DNA of 33,590 bases from Pseudonocardia autotrophica. Its GTDB lineage: Bacteria; Actinomycetota; Actinomycetes; Mycobacteriales; Pseudonocardiaceae. Below are positions 15,450 through 23,628 of this stretch, piece by piece. A program made the translations under genes and the position numbers. Each line of letters opens with the position of its first letter. The first letter of the stretch is position 1. The stretch covers positions 1 to 33,590 of the forward strand of contig NZ_JNYD01000047.1 of NCBI RefSeq assembly GCF_000717175.1, read 5' to 3'. The notes beneath the pieces are model-generated. The model ran no database searches. It saw only the letters and a program-made list of their open reading frames with translations, and was not told the origin of the DNA.

Positions 15450-16763
15450 ATGCGTATCGGGAGCAAGGAGACCACCGGTTGGAAGGCGACGATCTCCGTC
15501 GCCATGTCCAACTACATCGAAGCCGGGTCGATCATCGCGATCGCCACGAGCCTGTCGCTCTGGCAGGAGCGCTTCGGCATCGACGACTTCGCCGTCGGGC
15601 TGCTCGCCGCGATCAGCGCGAACGCCTTCGGCGCGGCGATCGGCGCCGCCGTCGGCGGGCCGCTCTGCGACCGGTACGGCCGCAAGTTCATCTACACCTA
15701 CGACCTGCTGCTCTACATGGTCGGCGTGCTCCTGGCGGCCTTCGCCGTCAGCTACCCGATGCTGCTGATCGCCTTCCTGATCACCGGCATCGCGGTGGGC
15801 GCGGGCGTCCCGGCCTCGTGGACGTACATCGCCGAGGAGGCGCCGCCGGCCCAGCGCGCCAAGCACGTCGGCACCGCACAGCTCGCCTGGTCCATGGGCC
15901 CGGTGCTCGGCTTCCTGCTGGCGGTGGTGCTGACCGGCCCGCTCGGCCTGCTGGGCAGCCGGGTCATCTTCGGCCACCTGTTCGTCGTCGCGTTCATCGT
16001 CTGGTACATCCGGCAGGGCCTGCACGAGTCGACGATGTGGAAGGAGAGCCGGGTCGCGGACGCGAACCGCCGCCGCGGCGGCCTGCGCGCCCTGTTCACC
16101 GGCAAGGCCAACATCACCGCGCTGCTGTTCCTGTTCGGCGTGTACGGCGGCTGGAACGTCGTCGCCGGCCAGATGGGCATCTTCATGCCGCGCGTCTACG
16201 AGACCGCGGGCGTCGAGAGCGCGACCGAGCAGAACCTGCTGCAGGTGCTGCTGTGGAGCTGCACGGTCCTCGCGACCTACTTCGGCTTCATGCTGCTCGC
16301 CGACAAGATCAGCCGGCGGCTCCTCTACGTCGTGGGCGCCGCGCTCGGCATCTTCGCGTGGGTCCTGCTCGTCTTCGCCAACGCGACCCTGCCGATCCTG
16401 CTGCTCTTCGCCGTCTCCTGGGGCATCTCGGCCGGTATCGGCGCCCAGGCCTTCTACGCGCTCTGGACCAGCGAGCTCTTCGCCACCCCGTACCGGGCCA
16501 GTGCGCAGGGCGTCCTGTTCTTCGCGGTCCGGCTGGCGATCGGCCTGCTCAGCTACTTCTTCCCGACGATGCTCGCCACCCAGGGCGTGCCCGCGGTCGG
16601 CCTGGTCATGATCGGCCTGCTCGCCTTCGCGCTGATCGTCGGCGCGATCTGGGCGCCGCGGACGCAGGGCAGGTCGCTGCAGGAGATCGAGCGCGAGCGG
16701 TACGGCGAGGTGGTCTCGGCCGAGCTCACCACGCCGGCCAAGACGACCGGCGCCACCGCCTGA
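15450..16763 (+). CDS. MFS transporter, probable L-rhamnose importer
   Basis: A 437-residue, 12-helix major facilitator protein of the sugar/metabolite porter type. The loop 2-3 motif GGPLCDRYGRKFIYTYD, SWTYIAEEAPPAQRAKHVG after helix 4, and the C-terminal PRTQGRSLQEIERERYG (equivalent to the PETKGRSLEEIE tail of sugar porters) support this. The rhamnose substrate is inferred only from its place between rhaM and the LacI regulator, and from the absence of an ABC transporter in the locus. Start ATG 15450 follows GAGAGGG. A perfect palindrome 47 bp after its stop probably ends the transcript. Confidence 0.9.
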   Translation: MRIGSKETTGWKATISVAMSNYIEAGSIIAIATSLSLWQERFGIDDFAVGLLAAISANAFGAAIGAAVGGPLCDRYGRKFIYTYDLLLYMVGVLLAAFAVSYPMLLIAFLITGIAVGAGVPASWTYIAEEAPPAQRAKHVGTAQLAWSMGPVLGFLLAVVLTGPLGLLGSRVIFGHLFVVAFIVWYIRQGLHESTMWKESRVADANRRRGGLRALFTGKANITALLFLFGVYGGWNVVAGQMGIFMPRVYETAGVESATEQNLLQVLLWSCTVLATYFGFMLLADKISRRLLYVVGAALGIFAWVLLVFANATLPILLLFAVSWGISAGIGAQAFYALWTSELFATPYRASAQGVLFFAVRLAIGLLSYFFPTMLATQGVPAVGLVMIGLLAFALIVGAIWAPRTQGRSLQEIERERYGEVVSAELTTPAKTTGATA

Positions 16764-16809
16764 CGGCTCGCGACCGCGGCCCGACCGCGGCCTGATCGCG
16801 CACGACCCG

Positions 16810-16841
16810 CGGCGGTCCTCCCGGATCCGGGAGGACCGCCG
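16810..16841 (+). terminator. strong hairpin after the rhamnose transporter
   Basis: A perfect 32-bp palindrome: half CGGCGGTCCTCCCGGA followed by its exact complement, so the RNA can form a long stem with a minimal loop. It lies between the transporter stop and the LacI-type start (16887). No T-tract is present, as is common for terminators in GC-rich actinobacteria. Confidence 0.75.
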
Positions 16842-16886
16842 TCGCGGTCGCTACCGTGGGGGCGGCAGATCGAGCGGAAGGACCGG

Positions 16887-17924
16887 ATGGCCAGCATCAA
16901 GGACGTCGCCCGGCTCGCCGGGGTCTCGCTCGGCACGGTCAGCAACGTCCTCAACCGCCCCGAGCGGGTCAGCCCCGAGCGCCGCGCGCGGGTCGAGCGC
17001 GCGATCGAGGAGCTGGGCTTCGTGCGCAGCGAACCCGCGCGCCAGCTGCGCGCCGGGCTGAGCCGGACCATCGCCGTCGTCGTGCTGGACGTGGCCAACC
17101 CGTTCTTCACCGACATCATCGAGGGTGCCGAGGAGCTCGCCGAGCAGCACGACGCCCAGGTCGTGGTGTGCAACAGCGGCGGCGACCCCGAGCGCGAGGC
17201 CCGCCACCTGGACCGGCTCGTGCAGCAGCAGGTGCTGGGCATCCTGCTCTCCCCCGTGCACGAGGTCGTCAGCGCCCAGCTGCTCGCGGCCCGCCGTCGG
17301 CACCCCCCGGTCGTGTTCGTCGACCGGGTCCCCGCCGCGCCGGGGTTCGCCTCGGTCGCGGTCGACGACGTCCACGGCGGCGCCCTCGTCGGCGACCTCC
17401 TCTCCACCACCGGGCACGAGCACATCGCCTTCGCCGGCGGGCCGATGTCGCTGCGCCAGGTCGTCGACCGGCTGCACGGGCTGCGCTCGACCTTCCGCGG
17501 CCGGCGCGTGGACGTCGTCGAGACCCCCGAGCTCACCATCCGGGCGGGCGCCCGGGTGCTCGACGACCTGCTCGCACGCCCCGCCCGCGACCGCCCGACC
17601 GCCCTGTTCTGCGCCAACGACCTGCTCGCCATCGGCGTGCTCAACGCCTGCATGCGCCGCCGGATCGCGGTGCCGGACGAGCTGTCCGTGGTCGGCTACG
17701 ACGACATCGACTTCGCCGAGACCGCCAGCGTCGCCCTCACGACCGTCGGGCAGCCCGGACGCCGGCTCGGCCGGGAGGCCGTGGAGCTGCTGCTCGCCGA
17801 GGTGGGTGGGGTGGAGGCGCCCGCCGGCTCCCCGCGCAACCTGGTGTTCGAGCCCGAGCTGGTGGTGCGCTCCTCCACCCGCCCGTCCGACGTGCGGCTC
17901 ACCGCAGGCCCCTCCGCCTCCTGA
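16887..17924 (+). CDS. LacI-family regulator, probable rhamnose repressor
   Basis: A 345-residue LacI/GalR regulator. The N-terminal HTH (residues 4-23, [20 protein letters not shown]) and hinge helix ([12 protein letters not shown]) are followed by the periplasmic-binding-like sensor with [45 protein letters not shown] and [14 protein letters not shown] 16887 has GGAAGGA five bases upstream. Position at the end of the rha locus and the TGAAACG-type sites at 14790 and 14965 make it the likely repressor released by rhamnose or a pathway intermediate. The ligand itself is not readable from sequence. A hairpin separates it from the transporter, so it probably has its own promoter. Confidence 0.93.
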   Translation: MASIKDVARLAGVSLGTVSNVLNRPERVSPERRARVERAIEELGFVRSEPARQLRAGLSRTIAVVVLDVANPFFTDIIEGAEELAEQHDAQVVVCNSGGDPEREARHLDRLVQQQVLGILLSPVHEVVSAQLLAARRRHPPVVFVDRVPAAPGFASVAVDDVHGGALVGDLLSTTGHEHIAFAGGPMSLRQVVDRLHGLRSTFRGRRVDVVETPELTIRAGARVLDDLLARPARDRPTALFCANDLLAIGVLNACMRRRIAVPDELSVVGYDDIDFAETASVALTTVGQPGRRLGREAVELLLAEVGGVEAPAGSPRNLVFEPELVVRSSTRPSDVRLTAGPSAS

Positions 17925-18032
17925 CAGCGTGCATCCGCGAGCCCCAGGGGCGGCAACACCCACTCGGGCGTCGGACAGGCCGTCGACGCCCTGTGGGGTG
18001 CACCGGTCGGGTGTGGCACGAGGAAGGAGCGG

Positions 18033-18068
18033 GTGTGCCCGGGCAGGAGCCGATGTGCCGGGGCAGGA
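18033..18068 (+). promoter_or_regulatory. 20-bp-period direct repeat upstream of response regulator
   Basis: GTGTGCCCGGGCAGGA (18033-18048) and ATGTGCCGGGGCAGGA (18053-18068) match at 14 of 16 positions with a 20-bp period, about two helical turns. A weaker related stretch begins at 18011. The pair ends 55 bp before the response regulator ATG, a natural place for autoregulation by an OmpR-type protein, which often binds tandem direct repeats. Confidence 0.5.
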
Positions 18069-18122
18069 TCGGCCGGTCGGCCGACGCCGCGGCTTCCGCG
18101 ACGGACCGGGCACCATGGGGAC

Positions 18123-18818
18123 ATGCCGAGTCGTGTGCTGGTCGCCGACGACGACCGGGCGATCCGGGAGTCCCTCGCGCGCGCCCTCGAGCTGGAGGGC
18201 TATGCCGTGGTCCCGGCCGTCGACGGGGTGGAGGCGCTGTCGCTCGTCCGCCGGGAGTCGTTCGACGCACTGGTCGTGGACGTGATGATGCCGGGCGTCG
18301 ACGGGCTGGCGGTGTGCCGCGTGCTGCGTGGCGACGGCGACCACACGCCGATCCTCATGCTCACCGCCCGGGTCGAGACCCCGGACCGGGTGGCAGGGCT
18401 CGACGCGGGCGCCGACGACTACCTGCCCAAGCCGTTCGAGCTCGACGAGCTGCTCGCGCGCCTGCGGGCCCTCATCCGCCGGGCCGCCGTGCACGGGGGC
18501 GACACCCCGCGCGCGGCCGAGACGCTGCGGACCGGCGCGCTGCGGATCGTCCCGGCGGCCCGCCGCGTCTGGTGGGACGAGGCCGAGCTGCAGCTGTCGA
18601 AGACCGAGTTCGACCTGCTGGAGCTGCTGGTCCGCAACGAGGGCATCGTCCTCGACCACGCCACGATCTACCAGCGGATCTGGGGCTACGACTTCGGCGC
18701 CGACTCCAAGAACCTCGCCGTCTACATCGGCTACCTGCGCCGCAAGCTCGCCGCGGCGGGCGCTCCGCCGCTGATCCACACCGTCCGCGGGGTGGGCTAC
18801 ACGGTGCGTGCGGCATGA
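18123..18818 (+). CDS. MprA-like response regulator
   Basis: A 231-residue OmpR-family response regulator. The receiver domain has D9-D10-D11, phospho-acceptor D53 in VVDVMMPG, T81 and K103 in DDYLPKPF. The winged-helix domain (about 130-230) shows [42 protein letters not shown] and [11 protein letters not shown], very like the mycobacterial MprA and TcrA group. ATG 18123 is the start; longer frames upstream are not conserved. It is the first gene of a tightly packed operon, its TGA overlapping the kinase ATG. Confidence 0.95.
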   Translation: MPSRVLVADDDRAIRESLARALELEGYAVVPAVDGVEALSLVRRESFDALVVDVMMPGVDGLAVCRVLRGDGDHTPILMLTARVETPDRVAGLDAGADDYLPKPFELDELLARLRALIRRAAVHGGDTPRAAETLRTGALRIVPAARRVWWDEAELQLSKTEFDLLELLVRNEGIVLDHATIYQRIWGYDFGADSKNLAVYIGYLRRKLAAAGAPPLIHTVRGVGYTVRAA

Positions 18819-20260
18819 GCCTGCGGACCCGGTTCGCCCTGGCGTTCGCGCTGGTCGCGGTCGTGGTGGCCGGGCTGGTCGGCTTCCTCAGCTACCGGGC
18901 CGCGTCGGACCGCACCACCGACGAGATCGACCGCTCCCTCCGCGCGACGGCCGCGGCGGTCGCCGCGGGACGGACCGAGGTGCTGGATCCCGTCGTCGTC
19001 CGGCACGGGCACGGACCCGACCGGGACCACGACGGGGACCACGACGGCGATCACGACGGGGACCAGCCGCTCGTCGGCCAGCTCGTGAACCCGGACGGGA
19101 CCACCCTGTTCCTCGGCGGCCGCCCGGAGACGCTGCCGGTGTCGGCGACCGACCGCGCCCTGGCCGCGGCGGGGGTCGCGGGTGCGACGGCGAGCCGCGA
19201 CGTCCGCGTCGACGGCGACGACTACCGCCAGCTGACGACCGCGCTCGGCGGCGGCCGGGGCGCGCTGCAGGTGGCGACCGACGCCGAGGAGAGCGAGCGT
19301 GTCCTGGCCGGGACGGCGAGCCGCATCCTCTGGGTCACCGCCCTCGTGGTGGTCGTGGCCGCGGCCGTGGGCTGGCTGCTCGCGCGGCGGATCACCCGCC
19401 GGCTGGTGCAGCTGGCCGGGATCGCCGAGGAGGTCAGCGCGAGCGGGGTGGTCGAGCGGGAGGTCCCGGTGCACGGGCGGGACGAGGTGGGTCGGCTGTC
19501 GGCGTCCTTCACCACGATGCTGGGCCGGCTCGCGGCCGCCCGCGAGGCCCAGGACCGCCTGGTCCAGGACGCCGCCCACGAGCTCCGCACCCCGCTGACC
19601 AGCCTGCGGACCAACGCCCGCGTGCTCAGGCGCCTCGACGAGCTGTCCCCGGAGGCGCGGGCCCGGCTGATCGACGACGTCGAGGGCGAGACCCGCGAGC
19701 TCAGCAAGCTGGTCGACGAGCTGGTCGAGCTCGCGCTGTCCCGGCAGGGGGACGAGGTCGACGAGCCCGTCGATCTGGGCGCCCTCGCGGAGCGGGCCGC
19801 CGAGCGGGTCCGGCGGCGGACCGGGCGGCGGATCGAGGTGCTGGTCGAGGACGGGGTCGTGCCGGTCCGGGGGCGTCCGCGGGCGCTGGACCGGGCCGTG
19901 ACCAACCTGCTGGAGAACGCGGCGAAGTTCGACGGGGGCGGCGAGCGCCTCGAGGTGTGGGTGGGCGGGGGCCGGGTCGCCGTCGCCGACCGCGGCCCGG
20001 GGATCACGCCGCGGGACGCGGAGCGGGTGTTCGACCGCTTCTACCGCGCCGACGCCGCCCGCGGCCTGCCCGGCTCCGGGCTCGGGCTGGCGATCGTGCG
20101 CGACGTGGCGGACCGGCACGACGGCACGGTGTTCGCGGAGGCGCGCGAGGGCGGCGGGGCGTGCGTGGGCTTCACCGTGGGCGAGGGCCGGTTCTTACCC
20201 GGCTCCGAACCTGGCCACGTCGGGGACTCACCGGCGGCCTCCAGCATGGGCGGCACCTGA
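18815..20260 (+). CDS. MprB-like sensor kinase with His/Asp repeat in sensor domain
   Basis: A 481-residue membrane sensor kinase. TM1 is about residues 7-28 and TM2 about 168-190, enclosing an extracytoplasmic sensor. HAMP, a HisKA domain with H255 in [14 protein letters not shown], and an HATPase with [27 protein letters not shown] and [18 protein letters not shown] follow; all kinase boxes look intact. Residues 64-83 form an unusual stretch, HGHG then [15 protein letters not shown], which is rich in potential metal ligands and matches DxDxDG loops. ATG 18815 overlaps the regulator stop (ATGA). The last 25 or so residues after the ATPase are low-complexity. Metal sensing is inference. Confidence 0.93.
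   Translation: MSLRTRFALAFALVAVVVAGLVGFLSYRAASDRTTDEIDRSLRATAAAVAAGRTEVLDPVVVRHGHGPDRDHDGDHDGDHDGDQPLVGQLVNPDGTTLFLGGRPETLPVSATDRALAAAGVAGATASRDVRVDGDDYRQLTTALGGGRGALQVATDAEESERVLAGTASRILWVTALVVVVAAAVGWLLARRITRRLVQLAGIAEEVSASGVVEREVPVHGRDEVGRLSASFTTMLGRLAAAREAQDRLVQDAAHELRTPLTSLRTNARVLRRLDELSPEARARLIDDVEGETRELSKLVDELVELALSRQGDEVDEPVDLGALAERAAERVRRRTGRRIEVLVEDGVVPVRGRPRALDRAVTNLLENAAKFDGGGERLEVWVGGGRVAVADRGPGITPRDAERVFDRFYRADAARGLPGSGLGLAIVRDVADRHDGTVFAEAREGGGACVGFTVGEGRFLPGSEPGHVGDSPAASSMGGT
19025..19063 (+). repeat. 12-bp tandem repeat encoding HDGD
   Basis: Three consecutive 12-bp units (19025-19036, 19037-19048, 19049-19060) of GACCACGACGGG with single changes, plus a partial fourth unit, encode (DHDG)3D in the extracytoplasmic part of the kinase. 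Confidence 0.9.
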
Positions 20261-20280
20261 ACGACGACCCCGGGAGCCCC

Positions 20281-20730
20281 ATGACCTCCCCCGCCGGTCC
20301 CGCGCCGGACCACTCCGAGGCGCCCACCGCCGCCACGCCCACCGACGCCGTCACGGCCGCGACCACCGGAACCCGCACGCGGGCGTCCGACGCCGAGCGC
20401 GAGCGCGTCGTCACCCGGCTGCACCACGCCGTCGGCGAGGGCCGGCTCGACCTCACCGAGGCCGAGGAGCGGACCGCCGCCGCGTACGCCGCCCGCTTCC
20501 GCGACGAGCTCGACCCGCTGCTCGTCGACCTGCCCGGCGGGCCCGCCGGCGCCGAGCCGTGGTCGGCGATCTGGGAGTCCGTGGTCTGGCGCGGCCACCG
20601 GGCCGTGTGGGGTCCCGAGGCCGGCCGCCCGACCGCACCGCAGTGCCGCACCGCCGTCGCGGTGCTGGCCGCAGCCGTGGTGTGGGTCCTGCTCTGCATG
20701 GTCGTCGGTGCCGTGGTGGTGGCCGCGTGA
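20281..20730 (+). CDS. DUF1707 domain membrane protein
   Basis: A 149-residue protein with a Thr/Ala-rich N-terminus (1-35), then a DUF1707 domain at about 36-88 (RASDAERERVVTRLHHAVGEGRLDLTEAEERTAAAYAARFRDELDPLLVDLP). A conserved-looking Trp-rich linker precedes one C-terminal membrane helix (about 122-147). DUF1707 is a small actinobacterial domain of unknown function, often at the N-terminus of membrane proteins beside signalling genes. It starts 20 bp after the kinase and overlaps the next gene through GTGA, so it belongs to the same operon. Confidence 0.88.
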   Translation: MTSPAGPAPDHSEAPTAATPTDAVTAATTGTRTRASDAERERVVTRLHHAVGEGRLDLTEAEERTAAAYAARFRDELDPLLVDLPGGPAGAEPWSAIWESVVWRGHRAVWGPEAGRPTAPQCRTAVAVLAAAVVWVLLCMVVGAVVVAA

Positions 20731-20936
20731 GCGCCGCCCGGGCGGCCCGCCGGCCCGTGATCGTGCTGACCGCCGCCGTGCTGGGGCTCGGCGCGGCCGG
20801 CGGGATCACCGGGATGGCGCTCGGCGGCGTCGGCGCGGCGGTGTCGGACCGGGTCTCCGACGCCTCCTCCGACTCCTCGCCCGGCCCCGGGTTCCACCAT
20901 TGGCACCACGACCACGACCGGTTCGACGACGACTGA
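20727..20936 (+). CDS. small membrane protein with His/Asp-rich tail
   Basis: A 69-residue protein of unknown family. One hydrophobic segment (about residues 10-35) is followed by a Ser/Asp linker and a C-terminal tail reading FHHWHHDHDRFDDD, with five His and six Asp/Trp/Phe residues in a short span. GTG 20727 shares bases with the TGA of the DUF1707 gene, so translation is coupled. The tail resembles a metal-binding peptide. Its chemistry echoes the HDGD stretch in the kinase three genes earlier. Whether the tail is outside the cell depends on topology; the N-terminal arginines suggest N-in, C-out. Confidence 0.75.
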   Translation: MSAARAARRPVIVLTAAVLGLGAAGGITGMALGGVGAAVSDRVSDASSDSSPGPGFHHWHHDHDRFDDD

Positions 20937-21011
20937 TCCCGGCCCGGCAGCCGCTCCCCCTGTCCCCGCCGGAACGCCCCGATTTCCGAGATCCCCCGAA
21001 CCCGGAGAACC

Positions 21012-21575
21012 ATGACGACCGTCGCCGGGCTGCCCGCCCACATCCTCCTCGTGCACGCCGTGGTCGTGCTCGTCCCGCTGACCGCGCTGCTGCTGGTGGT
21101 CGAGTCGCTGTGGCCCGCGGCGCGGCGCCGGCTCGCCTGGCCGGTCGCCGCCCTCGCCGTGCTCACCCTCGTCTCGGTGCCGCTCGCGACCGAGGCGGGC
21201 GAGTGGCTCGAGCACCGGATCGCCTCGACCCCGCTGCTGCGGACGCACGCCGAGCTCGGCGACACGATGCTCCCCTGGGCCGCCGGCCTGGCCGTCGTGG
21301 CCGTGCTGGTCGCCGCACTCCAGCAGTGGTCCCGCCGGGCGGAGCGGCGCGCTGCCGAGGCCGGCGCGGCGGCGGGCCCGGAGCGCCGCCGCCGCGGCCG
21401 GCTGCCGGCCGCCGCACTCGCCCTCGTCGCCGTCGTGGTCGCCGCCGGCTCGGTCGTGACCGTCTACCGGGTCGGCGACTCGGGCGCCCGCGCGGCGTGG
21501 ACCGGCCAGTTCAGCGCCACGCCGCTCCCCCGCGGCGGCGCCCCGGTCACGACCGGCCTGCCGGAGCACCCGTAA
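21012..21575 (+). CDS. DUF2231-like membrane protein
   Basis: A 187-residue membrane protein with four helices (about 8-32, 42-62, 89-110 and 132-153). The start GLPAHILLVHAVVVLVPLTALLLV is the signature of the DUF2231 group (GLPAHPLLVH..), which has two conserved histidines (H10, H15 here) at the membrane edge. Function unknown; some family members are discussed as haem- or redox-associated, but that is not established. A loop rich in Arg and Ala (112-131) separates the last helix, and the C-terminal 30 residues are probably extracytoplasmic. It follows the small His/Asp-tail gene by 75 bp with ACCGGAGAACC near the start, probably still in the operon. Confidence 0.85.
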   Translation: MTTVAGLPAHILLVHAVVVLVPLTALLLVVESLWPAARRRLAWPVAALAVLTLVSVPLATEAGEWLEHRIASTPLLRTHAELGDTMLPWAAGLAVVAVLVAALQQWSRRAERRAAEAGAAAGPERRRRGRLPAAALALVAVVVAAGSVVTVYRVGDSGARAAWTGQFSATPLPRGGAPVTTGLPEHP

Positions 21576-21606
21576 CCCCCCGCCCACACCGAGCGAGCCC
21601 CGGCCC

Positions 21607-21942
21607 GTGGAGATCACGAAGGGACAGGGCAACCCGCCCGTGCTCGACGAGGACGAGGCGCTCGAACTGCTCGCCTACCTCGTCACGGCCGCCCGCACCC
21701 AGGTCGACGAGGCCGCCGAGTACGGGCCGCTGCGGCTGCTGACCGCCGCGCGCCGGCTCGGGTCGGCGATCGCGCCGCGGGCCTCGGCGGCGACGGCCGG
21801 GTTCGTCGCCGGGCCGCTGGCCGCGGTCCCGGAACTGGCGGTGCCGCGCGACGGCCGGGAGGAGTACGCCGCCCGGCTCGACGAGCTGTGCCGGGCACTC
21901 GCCGGCCACCTCACCGCACACTTCGCGCGGGAGAGCCCGTGA
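21607..21942 (+). CDS. DUF6092-like protein
   Basis: A 111-residue, probably cytoplasmic, helical protein. ALELLAYLVTAARTQVDEAAEYGPLRLLTAARRL agrees with the DUF6092 family as I remember it (function unknown). GTG 21607 is 31 bp after the DUF2231-like gene. The stop overlaps the nitroreductase GTG through GTGA, so the two are coupled. Confidence 0.7.
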   Translation: MEITKGQGNPPVLDEDEALELLAYLVTAARTQVDEAAEYGPLRLLTAARRLGSAIAPRASAATAGFVAGPLAAVPELAVPRDGREEYAARLDELCRALAGHLTAHFARESP

Positions 21943-22481
21943 GGCACACCGCGGACGGCGAGGCGGTGCTGGCTGCGATCCGCAGCCGCCGCGTGGTCCG
22001 GGCGCTCACGGACGAGCCGGTGGCGCGCGAGGACCTCGAGACGGTGCTCGACGCCGGCCGCTGGGCCCCGACGGCCGGCAACCGGCACCTGCAGCGCTTC
22101 GTCGCCACGGACGACCCGACCACGCTGCGGGTGCTGCGTATGGTGTCGCCCGGGATGATCCAGCGCCCGGCGGCGGCGATCACGGTCTGCACCGACCACC
22201 CGCGGGCCGCGGAGTTCGGGTTCCCGTCGGACGCCCCGGGCCTGCACGTCGACGTCGGCACCGCGGCCGCGACGCTGCTGCTCGCGGCGCACGCGATCGG
22301 CCTCGGCGCCGGGCCCGTCACCTCCTTCAGCCGCGCCGCGGTCGGGGTGGTGCTGCGCCTGCCCGACGGCTGGGTGCCGGAGATGATCGTGTGCCTCGGC
22401 CACCCGGCGCCCGGCGCCCCCGCGCCGATGCGTGCCCGTCCGCGACTGACCTGGCGCGACCTCACGACCTGGGTGCCCTGA
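21939..22481 (+). CDS. nitroreductase-family protein
   Basis: A 180-residue flavin-dependent nitroreductase-fold protein. The N-terminal AAIRSRRVVRALTDEPVAREDLETVLDAGRWAPTAGNRHLQRFV carries the FMN-contact Arg and Ser/Asn region, and the C-terminal part has AAATLLLAAHAIGLGAGPVTSF and VCLGHPAPG, both standard for the family. Such enzymes reduce nitro groups, quinones or flavins with NAD(P)H; the substrate here is unknown. It is the last gene of the apparent 18123-22481 operon. Confidence 0.9.
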   Translation: MRHTADGEAVLAAIRSRRVVRALTDEPVAREDLETVLDAGRWAPTAGNRHLQRFVATDDPTTLRVLRMVSPGMIQRPAAAITVCTDHPRAAEFGFPSDAPGLHVDVGTAAATLLLAAHAIGLGAGPVTSFSRAAVGVVLRLPDGWVPEMIVCLGHPAPGAPAPMRARPRLTWRDLTTWVP

Positions 22482-22500
22482 CCGGACCCCGGGCATAACG

Positions 22501-22512
22501 TTGAGCGCTCAA
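22501..22512. promoter_or_regulatory. 12-bp perfect palindrome before LLM oxidoreductase
   Basis: TTGAGCGCTCAA is a perfect palindrome 41 bp before the ATG of the next gene, where a TetR-like repressor could act. No TetR gene is in the window. Confidence 0.5.
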
Positions 22513-22553
22513 TCGTTTGCGGTACCGTCGGTGACGAGATCGGGAGGAACCGC

Positions 22554-23615
22554 ATGGACACGCTGGAACTGGGACTCGACACGTTCGGCGACGTGACCGT
22601 CGACGGGCAGGGCGACCGGACGTCGTACGCCCAGGTCATCCGGGACGTCGTGGAGCAGGCCGTGCTCGCCGACCGGGTCGGGATCGACGTGTTCGGGGTG
22701 GGCGAGCACCACCGCGACGACTACGCGATCTCCGCGCCCGAGGTCGTGCTCGCCGCGATCGCCGGGCGCACCGAGCGGATCAAGCTCGGCACCGCCGTGA
22801 CGGTCCTCAGCTCGGACGACCCGGTGCGCGTCTTCGAGCGCTTCGCCACGCTCGACGCCGTGTCGAACGGCCGCGCGGAGATCACCCTCGGCCGCGGCTC
22901 CTTCACCGAGTCGTTCCCGCTCTTCGGCTACGACCTGGCCGACTACGAGACGCTCTTCGCCGAGAAGCTCGACCTGATGGCCCACCTGCTCGAGGAGGGC
23001 CCGGTGACCTGGGAGGGCACGGTCCGCGCCGCGCTGCGGGACCAGCAGGTCTACCCCAAGACCGAGTCCGGGATCACCGCGTGGGTCGGTGTGGGCGGCA
23101 GCCCGCAGTCCGTGGTCCGCGCCGCGAGCTACGGCTTCCCGCTGGTCCTCGCGGTCATCGGCGGCGACCCGGTGCGCTTCGCGCCGTACGCGGAGCTGTA
23201 CCGGCGCACCCTGGAGCAGCTCGGCCGCGGGCCGCTGCCGATCGCGGTGCACGCGCCGGGGTTCGTCGCCGAGACCGACCAGGATGCCGTCGACACGCTC
23301 TTCCCGCACGCGAAGATCGCCCTCGACCGCATCGGCCGCGAGCGCGGGTGGCCGCCGCTGACCCGCGCCCGGTTCGAGGCCGACGTCCGCGAGGGCGCCC
23401 AGCACGTCGGGTCGCCGGAGACCGTGGCCCGCAAGATCGCCCGCACGGTGCGGGCGCTGGGCCTGCAGCGCTTCGACCTCAAGTACACGACCGGCACGCT
23501 GCCGCACGCCGAGCTGATGAAGTCGATCGAGCTGTACGGCACGGTCGTGGCGCCCCGCGTGCGCGAGCTGCTCGCCGACGGGTCCGACGAGCAGCCCGAG
23601 GGCATCGCGGTCTGA
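22554..23615 (+). CDS. LLM class flavin-dependent oxidoreductase (Atu2307-like)
   Basis: A 353-residue luciferase-like enzyme of the larger FMN-dependent branch. Landmarks are LELGLDTFGDVTVDGQG at the N-terminus, ADRVGIDVFGVGEHHRDDYAIS, LGTAVTVLSSDDPVRVFERFATLDAVSNGRAEITLGRGSFTESFPLFGYDL and the C-terminal GLQRFDLKYTTGTLPHAELMKSIELYG. These fit the Atu2307/SP_0267 subfamily, whose substrate is unknown. ATG 22554 has a GGGAGG ribosome site six bases upstream. It converges with the P450 gene (13-bp gap). Confidence 0.92.
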   Translation: MDTLELGLDTFGDVTVDGQGDRTSYAQVIRDVVEQAVLADRVGIDVFGVGEHHRDDYAISAPEVVLAAIAGRTERIKLGTAVTVLSSDDPVRVFERFATLDAVSNGRAEITLGRGSFTESFPLFGYDLADYETLFAEKLDLMAHLLEEGPVTWEGTVRAALRDQQVYPKTESGITAWVGVGGSPQSVVRAASYGFPLVLAVIGGDPVRFAPYAELYRRTLEQLGRGPLPIAVHAPGFVAETDQDAVDTLFPHAKIALDRIGRERGWPPLTRARFEADVREGAQHVGSPETVARKIARTVRALGLQRFDLKYTTGTLPHAELMKSIELYGTVVAPRVRELLADGSDEQPEGIAV

Positions 23616-23628
23616 CCAGCGGCCCCCG

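Noticed and set aside
17975..17994. Near-palindrome ACAGGC-CGTCGACG-CCCTGT after the LacI-type gene
   Set aside because: It has an internal mismatch and only short arms. It could weakly terminate the LacI transcript but is not distinguishable from chance in GC-rich DNA.
16856..20260. 1134-residue plus-strand frame covering regulator and kinase
   Set aside because: It is the MprB-like kinase frame extended through the LacI and response-regulator genes, which are read in other frames.
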